In this document: piece by piece, positions 6,362 through 11,243 of the stretch
How the letters are laid out: each line of letters starts with the position of its first letter
Numbering within the stretch: the first letter of the stretch is position 1
NCBI GenBank assembly: GCA_021826835.1
Contig: JAKAYH010000037.1
Span: 1-11,243, forward strand
DNA: 11,243 nt
DNA from: Thermoplasmata archaeon
GTDB lineage: Archaea > Thermoplasmatota > Thermoplasmata > Thermoplasmatales > Thermoplasmataceae
Direction: 5' to 3'
Notes under the pieces: generated by a model
Seen by the model: only the letters and a program-made list of their open reading frames with translations
The model's database searches: none
Told to the model about the DNA's origin: nothing
Made by a program: the position numbers and the translations under genes

Positions 6362-7360
6362 CTAATTTTTCCTGAAATACGCCACTATACTTTCTATTTC
6401 AGGTATTTCTCCATTAAGAACCTTTTCTCGTGAGGGACTTGATTTGACCCTTTCCTTAGTTTTGTTTATTTCTGAAATAAAGCTTTCATAGCCAGTTTCT
6501 TCTTTATTTTCGTTTTCAATAAGTTTAGCTGCCATGACAGAACTTTCCAGAGCCATATCTATTCCAAAACCGGTATGTTCACCAAACAATCCGGCGCTCT
6601 CACCTATAGGTATAACATTCTTCTCCATTTGTGGAACACAGGTGTGAAGTTTCTTGCCATAACTGATAACAGCGCTTGGTTTTATGGCCCAATCACGCTT
6701 ATCAGAAGATTCACTTTTGTGGGATTTTACTATTACCGCTTCCTCCCAGAATCTTTGATTCCTGCTTTCCACAATTATTGAATTTTCTTTTATGTTTAAT
6801 TTAAGCTTATCTATGCTATCCTGGTTAAAAAACCCCCTGCTCAAGATTCCCTGAAAATAGACATTCCTGCAATCATCTCTATGCAATGCGTTGCCAATAG
6901 GTTCAGCTCCTGTTGCCATAATTAAATATTTTGCATTGATGATTTTCTCTTTCCCCTCACTCTTTAAGGTAGCGTGAATTTCATTTTTTTCCACTTTATA
7001 TGATATAAGTTCTGATCTTATGAGTATGTCCGCGCCTTCATTTCCTCCGGATGCCAATATATTACGATCAAGTTTATCTCTGTTGAATTGCATTATTCCA
7101 TTGTTCTCTTTTAAATTTAATGTAAAGCTTTCCGAGAAAGCTTCAATTTCCACAACATGATGAATGGCAACTGACTTTCTAATCCAGTTGCTCAGATATT
7201 TCTTTGCGGATTTCTCCTCAATAAGACACATGCCTGATGGTGGGGAACCTGCATCTATCTTCTTTTCTGCAACTACAACGCTAAAACCGGCACCTGCAAG
7301 AAGAAATGCTGCATAAGCACCAGAAGTACCACCACCTGCTATCAGTACATCATAATCCAT
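6362..7360 (-). CDS. FAD-dependent oxidoreductase, geranylgeranyl-reductase-like, short form
   Basis: A 332-residue flavoprotein. The N-terminal FAD dinucleotide fold is clear (DYDVLIAGGGTSGAYAA at 2-18, acidic end of beta2 at E32). NRDKLDRNIL (93-102) matches the R-x-x-(F/L)-D-x-x-L element of the geranylgeranyl reductase superfamily. MATGAEP (149-154) and NVIPIGESAGLFGEHTGFGI (248-267) with DMALESSVMAA form the second FAD contact region. In archaea this superfamily includes the enzyme that saturates isoprenoid chains of membrane lipids. This protein is about 60 residues shorter than typical lipid reductases, and its GESAG replaces the usual GDAA/GDAAG with a Pro-rich partner, so the substrate is open. 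TATA-like CTTTTAATC (7383-7391) lies 26 bases from the ATG at 7360, suggesting a leaderless mRNA. It is convergent with SRP54. Confidence 0.8.
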   Translation of the reverse strand: MDYDVLIAGGGTSGAYAAFLLAGAGFSVVVAEKKIDAGSPPSGMCLIEEKSAKKYLSNWIRKSVAIHHVVEIEAFSESFTLNLKENNGIMQFNRDKLDRNILASGGNEGADILIRSELISYKVEKNEIHATLKSEGKEKIINAKYLIMATGAEPIGNALHRDDCRNVYFQGILSRGFFNQDSIDKLKLNIKENSIIVESRNQRFWEEAVIVKSHKSESSDKRDWAIKPSAVISYGKKLHTCVPQMEKNVIPIGESAGLFGEHTGFGIDMALESSVMAAKLIENENKEETGYESFISEINKTKERVKSSPSREKVLNGEIPEIESIVAYFRKN

Positions 7361-7382
7361 TTGTTGCCATATGCCACCTTTA

Positions 7383-7391
7383 GATTAAAAG
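7383..7391 (-). promoter_or_regulatory. TATA-like box of the FAD oxidoreductase gene
   Basis: Minus-strand CTTTTAATC is centred about 26-27 bases before the ATG at 7360, as for a leaderless archaeal promoter. Confidence 0.4.
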
Positions 7392-7483
7392 TTGAGTTCT
7401 CTTTAGTTGAATTGCATTGATCATTATCCTGGAAAATGTATATTTTAAATGATTCCAATAAATCAGAAATTAACTTGATATTT

Positions 7484-7501
7484 CAATGAAATAATTCATT
7501 G
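7484..7501 (+). repeat. Perfect inverted repeat (hairpin) followed by a T-run
   Basis: CAATGAA-ATAA-TTCATTG forms a perfect 7-base stem with a 4-base loop. It is followed on the plus strand by GTTTTTAATA (7511-7520). It lies between two divergently transcribed genes, where no terminator is expected. It could be an operator or the end of a short unannotated transcript. Confidence 0.45.
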
Positions 7502-7552
7502 GGCCTTCTTGTTTTTAATACCCATTATAGAGGTGCCCTATCGATTTCCTAA

Positions 7553-7560
7553 AGCTATAA
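7553..7560 (+). promoter_or_regulatory. TATA-like box of the endonuclease III gene
   Basis: GCTATAAA lies about 25 bases before the ATG at 7582 with no ribosome binding site between, supporting a leaderless start there. Confidence 0.45.
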
Positions 7561-7581
7561 ACATTCTATGCTAAATAAGGA

Positions 7582-8274
7582 ATGTTCTTAATTAATGATC
7601 AATATACTCTGTTGGAAATGTCCACGAAACTGAGAAAGTTTAGCGAAGATGACATAAGGAAAATGGCTGCAATGATAAAGGAGCAATCTCCTGAACATTA
7701 TTTTGAATTCAAAGATCCATTCTGGATCATGATAACAACAATTTTATCACACAGAACAAAGGATGAGGTATCAAATTTAGCCGGAAGAAATCTACACGAA
7801 AAATATCATAGCGCATATAATCTTTCAAAAGCCAGTGAAGAAGAGGTATCAAAACTCATCTCAAAGGTCGGCTTTGCCAATGTGAAGGCAAAGAGAGTGA
7901 TAGGGGCTGCCCAAATCGTTATCAATGATTTTGAAGGCAAAGTTCCAAATGATATAGATCTTCTTATGAAAATTCCAGGTATAGGAAGGAAGACTGCAAA
8001 TGTTATACTTTCAGACGCTTTTGCCATTCCATCCATCGCCGTTGACACGCATGTTCACAGGATTTCCAACAGGATCGGACTTTGCAATACGACCAAACCT
8101 GATAACACCGAAGAATGCCTTAAGAAAGTGATACCACAAGATTTATGGCTCGGGTTCAACCCAACGCTTGTGGAATTCGGGAAAACCATATGCAAGCCTA
8201 TTACTCCCAGATGCAGTGTCTGCAATATAACTGAATATTGCAATTATTTCAAAAAAAATCAGAAGAAGAGCTAA
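7582..8274 (+). CDS. nth: Endonuclease III, DNA glycosylase/AP lyase
   Basis: A 230-residue base-excision repair enzyme that removes oxidised pyrimidines and cleaves the abasic site. The helix-hairpin-helix is IPGIGRKTANVIL (131-143) with the catalytic Lys137; the catalytic Asp155 lies in AVDTHVHRI (153-161). The [4Fe-4S] cluster ligands C204, C211, C214 and C220 have the exact C-x6-C-x2-C-x5-C spacing. The early motif TTILSHRTKDE (52-62) is the family's substrate-pocket helix. Start: the ATG at 7582 lies 25 bases after a TATA-like box; an internal ATG at 7618 (MSTKLRKF) is possible and would remove 12 residues not needed for the fold. It is convergent with the pelota cluster, 34 bases apart. 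Confidence 0.95.
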   Translation: MFLINDQYTLLEMSTKLRKFSEDDIRKMAAMIKEQSPEHYFEFKDPFWIMITTILSHRTKDEVSNLAGRNLHEKYHSAYNLSKASEEEVSKLISKVGFANVKAKRVIGAAQIVINDFEGKVPNDIDLLMKIPGIGRKTANVILSDAFAIPSIAVDTHVHRISNRIGLCNTTKPDNTEECLKKVIPQDLWLGFNPTLVEFGKTICKPITPRCSVCNITEYCNYFKKNQKKS

Positions 8275-8289
8275 AAGTAGCTTTTCATT
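8273..8289. terminator. Weak terminator candidate between nth and pelota
   Basis: AAAAG-TAG-CTTTT (8273-8285) can form a 5-base stem and provides a short T-run on the plus strand just after the nth stop. The stem is AT-rich and may not be stable. Confidence 0.25.
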
Positions 8290-8308
8290 TCAAAACTGTA
8301 CAACTATA

Positions 8309-9373
8309 TCATGGTCCAGTTTCCACGTGATACCTAAGAAATGCACATATGCCTCCAAGCCCCTGAATAATTTTCCCATATTCCGTTTCATCGCTAAATA
8401 TTGTTACCTTTATTCCGTATGATGATGCCTTTTCAAGAAGTTTAAGTGCTTTTTCTTTTCTAAATTCTGTTTCTGTGATCAAAATTTCTTCAATAGCCCC
8501 GGTATTCATTGTTTCAAGAACATTTTCATAACTGTATGTTACGTTTCCATTCCTTGAAATTTCCTTTAGAAGTCTCTCAGTTTTCTCCTTTTCGGTTTTT
8601 AATCTGGAAACGTTTCCCATGGCCGCAAGCGATGGATCAGTCAAGACTTCATAAATTGCATTTTCATCACTTCTAGTAGTAGGAATAGTTGTAACTTTCA
8701 CTTTAGAAAATTTGCCTGATTCTGTAAGATATTGAAAGAATTTTTCTCTTTCAAATCCGGGCCCTGCAATCACCATGACCTTTATTGCGGAGAATGAATT
8801 TATGGCCTTTTCTATCTCTGAATAGTATGTGGAAGCAGATTTTTGTTGCTCATAACCCTTTCCACTCTTTCCAGAAAATATTCTTCCATGATTTTCTATT
8901 CCATACGCCTTGATTGTAAAAATATCGCACTGTTCATCGTCAATAACAATGAACAGAATATGGCTTCCAACCCATTTCAGTTGTGCCTCATTTATGAGTT
9001 CCTCTGACGCTTCCGACCAATTTCCCTTGAATATTTCTACTTCATCCTGCGGTGACACGTTGATTGACTGATAGTTTCCCTTAATTTCTGAACTGCTGTC
9101 AACTATTTGCCCACTTATCCTCAATCGTCCGGTAAATGGTTGAAAGAATATCTCTTCCACTTTCACTGTAACCTTTGTTGGCGTTCTTCTCTGTTCCTTG
9201 CTTCTCTCCATGTCCCCTTTTTTTTCTTCTCTTCTTAGGACAGTGGCTCTCACAAGGTCTCCCCTGGAAATTATACTTCTCAAATACCAGAGATCATCAT
9301 CGTTTTCTATGAGAAGCTCCTTCCAGCCAGGTTCCTCCGGTACGTTTCTTGCTTTCAAGGATAAACACCGCAT
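8309..9373 (-). CDS. pelA: aPelota/Dom34, ribosome rescue and mRNA surveillance factor
   Basis: A 354-residue homologue of eukaryotic Dom34/Pelota, which with aEF1A and ABCE1 splits stalled ribosomes (no-go and non-stop decay). Domain A (about 1-130, Sm-like) shows ENDDDLWYLRSIISRGDLV (23-41) and VKVEEIFFQPFTGRLRISGQ (70-89); the central eRF1-like domain has VMVIAGPGFEREKFF (199-213); the C domain ends with GLGGICAFLRY (338-348), all typical. No GGQ or NIKS motif is present, as expected for Pelota and unlike aRF1. The start at 9373 overlaps the end of the Mut7-C gene by 19 bases, so translation is probably coupled. It is the last gene of a minus-strand cluster ubiX - Mut7-C - pelota. The N-terminal 20 residues (MRCLSLKARNVPEEPGWKEL) are less conserved, but the ATG is the only suitable one. 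Confidence 0.93.
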   Translation of the reverse strand: MRCLSLKARNVPEEPGWKELLIENDDDLWYLRSIISRGDLVRATVLRREEKKGDMERSKEQRRTPTKVTVKVEEIFFQPFTGRLRISGQIVDSSSEIKGNYQSINVSPQDEVEIFKGNWSEASEELINEAQLKWVGSHILFIVIDDEQCDIFTIKAYGIENHGRIFSGKSGKGYEQQKSASTYYSEIEKAINSFSAIKVMVIAGPGFEREKFFQYLTESGKFSKVKVTTIPTTRSDENAIYEVLTDPSLAAMGNVSRLKTEKEKTERLLKEISRNGNVTYSYENVLETMNTGAIEEILITETEFRKEKALKLLEKASSYGIKVTIFSDETEYGKIIQGLGGICAFLRYHVETGP

Positions 9374-9777
9374 TCCATGAGGATTTTCAGCATGTTTTCT
9401 GTGTGTGATCCTTCCCAGAAAATTCTTTCACATTTTGGGCACGTTTGAAGTCTCTTCCCTATGACGTCATCGGGCAATAATCCATTATGAGAATATTGAT
9501 ATGGAACCAGTTTTAAGTTGCATATTACGCATCTGGTAAGAAAATCTTCTCTCTTCACAGGGATTTGAATTTTTATTTCCCGAATCTGCTCAAGGATGTC
9601 AGTGCTTTTGATAAGTATGGAATTTTTCTGAACTGTTGAAAATTCAACATCTCTTGTGACAAGAATTCTTTCATGTTCATTACAATAAGCACTGATCATA
9701 CTGTCTTCCAGCCCTGGTTTTGCATTTTCGGTGTCTATTCCCATTATTCTCATCCACTTACCGAGCCTTAACAGCAT
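9355..9777 (-). CDS. Mut7-C family protein (PIN-like RNase domain plus zinc ribbon)
   Basis: A 140-residue protein (from the first ATG) of the Mut7-C family, predicted RNases related to PIN/DUF5615 domains. LLRLGKWMRIMGID (2-15) matches the family's LGKLARWLRLLGYD; RILVTRD (37-43) carries a conserved acidic residue; the C-terminal zinc ribbon has C83/C86 (RCVICNLKLVP) and C113/C116 (TCPKCERIFWEGSH), with the typical YWEGSHW-like ending. The usual start K-F-L-x-D, whose Asp belongs to the PIN active site, is encoded just upstream of this ATG as KYLADH, but without an ATG, GTG or TTG; a CTG (9789) or ATC (9801) start would include it. A strong GGAGGTGG ribosome binding site lies at 9816-9809. 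The gene follows ubiX and overlaps pelota by 19 bases, suggesting a role in RNA quality control (inference). Confidence 0.85.
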   Translation of the reverse strand: MLLRLGKWMRIMGIDTENAKPGLEDSMISAYCNEHERILVTRDVEFSTVQKNSILIKSTDILEQIREIKIQIPVKREDFLTRCVICNLKLVPYQYSHNGLLPDDVIGKRLQTCPKCERIFWEGSHTENMLKILMECGVYP

Positions 9778-9793
9778 ATGGTCGGCCAGATAT

Positions 9794-10354
9794 TTATTGA
9801 TCTTCCTTCCACCTCCTTATGAGAGTATTTTCTAAACCGGATAAATCGAGAATTCTTGATACCACAAAGTCTGCCATGTCATCCACACTCTTAGGAAGGG
9901 TGTAGAAAGCTGGCATTGATGGGGCAATTATAGCTCCAGATCTTGTTAATCTGAGCATGTTCTCCAGTGCGATTTCGCTCAAAGGCATTTCTCTTGGCAC
10001 GAGAATAAGTCTTCTTCGTTCCTTTAAGCAAACTGATGCAGCCCTTGTTATTAGCGAATCTGAAATTCCACCAGCTATCTTTGCCAGAGTATTCATGGAG
10101 CATGGCATAACCACCATAGCATCAAAGATAAAACTTCCTGAACTTACTCTTGCTGCAAGATCATGGTCATCATAGGAGTACGTTGCCAATTTTTCAAAAT
10201 CAGCCGATGTTTTACCCATCTCATAATTTATAACCTGATCTGAATTCTTTGAAATTATTAGGTGAATTTCATTTCCCTCTGCAGCTTTTATAAATTTCCA
10301 AGCAAGAATGCTGCCAGATGCACCTGTTATCCCAAGTACAATTCTTTTCTTCAT
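9794..10354 (-). CDS. ubiX: Flavin prenyltransferase UbiX
   Basis: A 186-residue enzyme that joins a dimethylallyl group from dimethylallyl monophosphate to FMN, making the prenylated cofactor of UbiD-type decarboxylases. The flavin-binding GITGASGSILA (8-18) starts the protein, followed by SSGSF (71-75), the signature MPCSMNTLAKIAGGISDSLI (83-102), VCLKERRRLILVPREMPLS (108-126), and APSMPAFYTLP (144-154), ending with RILDLSG. All are in the normal order and length. No ubiD partner is visible in the window. TATA-like AATAAATTAATTC (10387-10375) is about 27 bases from the ATG at 10354, so the mRNA is probably leaderless and this is the first gene of the cluster. Its stop (9796-9794) lies within the likely start region of Mut7-C. 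Confidence 0.97.
   Translation of the reverse strand: MKKRIVLGITGASGSILAWKFIKAAEGNEIHLIISKNSDQVINYEMGKTSADFEKLATYSYDDHDLAARVSSGSFIFDAMVVMPCSMNTLAKIAGGISDSLITRAASVCLKERRRLILVPREMPLSEIALENMLRLTRSGAIIAPSMPAFYTLPKSVDDMADFVVSRILDLSGLENTLIRRWKEDQ
9809..9816 (-). promoter_or_regulatory. Strong ribosome binding site within the end of ubiX
   Basis: Minus-strand GGAGGTGG, complementary to the anti-Shine-Dalgarno sequence. It lies 9 bases (from GGAGGT) before an in-frame ATC at 9801, about 20 before a CTG at 9789 and over 30 before the ATG at 9777. The spacing argues that the Mut7-C gene starts upstream of its first ATG. Confidence 0.55.
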
Positions 10355-10374
10355 AGTACGGATAACCTGTCAAT

Positions 10375-10387
10375 GAATTAATTTATT
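10375..10387 (-). promoter_or_regulatory. TATA-like box of the ubiX - Mut7-C - pelota cluster
   Basis: Minus-strand AATAAATTAATTC is centred about 27 bases before the ubiX ATG at 10354. No other promoter is needed for the two downstream overlapping genes. Confidence 0.5.
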
Positions 10388-10512
10388 CCTCTTCTAAATC
10401 TGAAAAACATAGAATTATGTGAACCATAGTTGGACTAACTTGAAAATCATCATTCGCTGTCACAGAAGTTTGTACCAAAAATATCATTAGTCCATGTGGA
10501 GTATTATGGATT

Positions 10513-11031
10513 ATGATATCAAAGAAAATTATAGCGGGAGTTATAATAGTCGTGGTCATAGCAGCAGGTTTGCTTTACTATGAATATGGATACAATACAG
10601 GGGGAAAACTGAATATTTCTGTTGCAGATTCTGCAGGACCAGGAGTTTCAGCTGTTTTTATAACGTTTAGTGGTGTGGAGGTTCATTCCACAGGTGGAAA
10701 TAACAGCAGCGGATGGAAAAGCTATAGTATAGCCTCTACGACCATTAACATATATGATGTTAATACAACAAACCCATCATTCCTTAAGGCTATCAATCTT
10801 TCAGCAGGAAAATATACCCAAATAAGGCTTGACCTTACCAGCGTTGTTGCAACAGTAAATGGGGTAAATATGACATTGACACTTGCCTCGCAATATGCCC
10901 TGGTGATCCACCCATTCACAATATCTTCTCATACGACGACAAATATGGTCATAGATTTCACCCTCAATCCTGCGTCAATGATAACTAGTGGTGAGTTTAC
11001 TCCTGTGATAGGCTCTGTTCAGGTCTCCTGA
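10513..11031 (+). CDS. Exported DUF4382 domain protein
   Basis: A 172-residue protein with two Lys at 4-5 and an N-terminal hydrophobic helix (IIAGVIIVVVIAAGLLYY, 6-23), i.e. a signal anchor, placing the rest outside the cell. The body matches DUF4382: GKLNISVADS (31-40), VSAVFITFSGVEVHS (45-59), GW (67-68), then the strand and turn LSAGKYTQIRLDL (96-108) and SQYALVIHPFTI (126-137) plus VIDFTLNPA (146-154). DUF4382 proteins are beta-sandwich-like surface proteins of unknown role. Six N-glycosylation sequons (N34, N63, N64, N84, N95, N119) fit a glycosylated archaeal surface protein. TATA-like CAAAAATATCA (10476-10486) lies about 32 bases upstream. The next gene also starts with an export signal. 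Confidence 0.85.
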   Translation: MISKKIIAGVIIVVVIAAGLLYYEYGYNTGGKLNISVADSAGPGVSAVFITFSGVEVHSTGGNNSSGWKSYSIASTTINIYDVNTTNPSFLKAINLSAGKYTQIRLDLTSVVATVNGVNMTLTLASQYALVIHPFTISSHTTTNMVIDFTLNPASMITSGEFTPVIGSVQVS

Positions 11032-11112
11032 ACATTCCATAATTTGAAGGCAACTATTTAAATGAATCATTATGGCTCACATCCTTTCTATTGATAATTT
11101 GAATATGGTGAG

Positions 11113-11139
11113 GGTAACATATCATGTCACCGATATCGG
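11113..11139. promoter_or_regulatory. Imperfect and perfect palindromes upstream of the last gene
   Basis: GGTAACAT-ATC-ATGTCACC (11113-11131) is an inverted repeat with 7 of 8 pairs matching. It overlaps the 10-base palindrome CCGATATCGG (11130-11139). Both lie before the TATA-like region of the last gene. A 10-base palindrome alone is expected by chance several times in such a window. Confidence 0.25.
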
Positions 11140-11183
11140 AAAATTGTTATATTCCAATTCATATTTACCCCAAGATACCAAAA

Positions 11184-11243
11184 ATGATCATTAAAAAGAA
11201 AGCTATTGCATTTCCAATAATTGTTGTGCTATTTTTAGTCACG
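11184..11243 (+). CDS. N-terminus of an exported protein (3' end outside window)
   Basis: From the ATG at 11184 the frame is open to the last base (20 codons). It encodes MIIKKKAIAFPIIVVLFLVT, three Lys followed by a hydrophobic stretch: a signal peptide or signal anchor. The pattern resembles the start of the preceding DUF4382 protein (MISKKIIAGVIIVVVIA), so a paralogue or another surface protein is likely. The product cannot be identified from so short a piece. Confidence 0.55.
   Translation, partial: MIIKKKAIAFPIIVVLFLVT

Noticed and set aside
9891..10175. Open frames opposite to or overlapping ubiX
   Set aside because: They are shadows of a clearly conserved enzyme gene.

Overview
The window looks like chromosomal DNA of a Thermoplasmata archaeon, probably of the Thermoplasmatales and related acidophiles. 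The grounds are archaeal-type information-processing genes (transcription factor S, SRP54, aPelota), a bacterio-opsin-activator type HTH regulator, tRNA genes without encoded CCA, moderate AT richness, and AT-rich TATA-like boxes about 25-30 bases before start codons with no spacer left for a ribosome binding site (leaderless genes). The assignment is inferred from gene content, not from a database match.

Layout. 1-1364: the end of an ABC transporter ATPase and its overlapping ABC-2 permease, closed by a hairpin/T-run shared with the next, convergent gene. 1409-2451: a divergent pair, a small alpha/beta-barrel-like protein (minus) and an HTH_10 regulator (plus), separated by a near-perfect 18-base palindrome with a third half-site inside the regulator gene. 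2452-3211: a 760-base stretch with no intact recognised gene; it holds what looks like a frameshifted small membrane protein and some short uninterpretable ORFs. 3212-3577: an HxlR-family regulator. 3619-3897: two tandem minus-strand tRNA-Ser genes (GGA and CGA). 4112-6358: a divergent pair, CoA-binding protein (minus) and TFS (plus), then SRP54. 6362-7360: a short FAD oxidoreductase of the geranylgeranyl-reductase type (minus), convergent with SRP54. 7582-8274: endonuclease III. 8309-10354: a minus-strand cluster ubiX - Mut7-C nuclease-like protein - pelota, tightly packed with overlaps. 10513-end: an exported DUF4382 protein and the first 20 codons of another exported protein.

Most of the window is ordinary housekeeping content. 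The parts most worth a second look are: (i) the regulator/operator arrangement at 1698-1751, whose geometry fits autorepression plus activation of the small neighbouring gene; (ii) the overlap of a PIN-like Mut7-C protein with the ribosome-rescue factor aPelota, which suggests a candidate nuclease partner in archaeal no-go decay; (iii) the start-codon puzzle of that Mut7-C gene, where a conserved Asp is encoded upstream of the first ATG with no ATG, GTG or TTG available; and (iv) the disrupted membrane-protein gene at 2583-2800.
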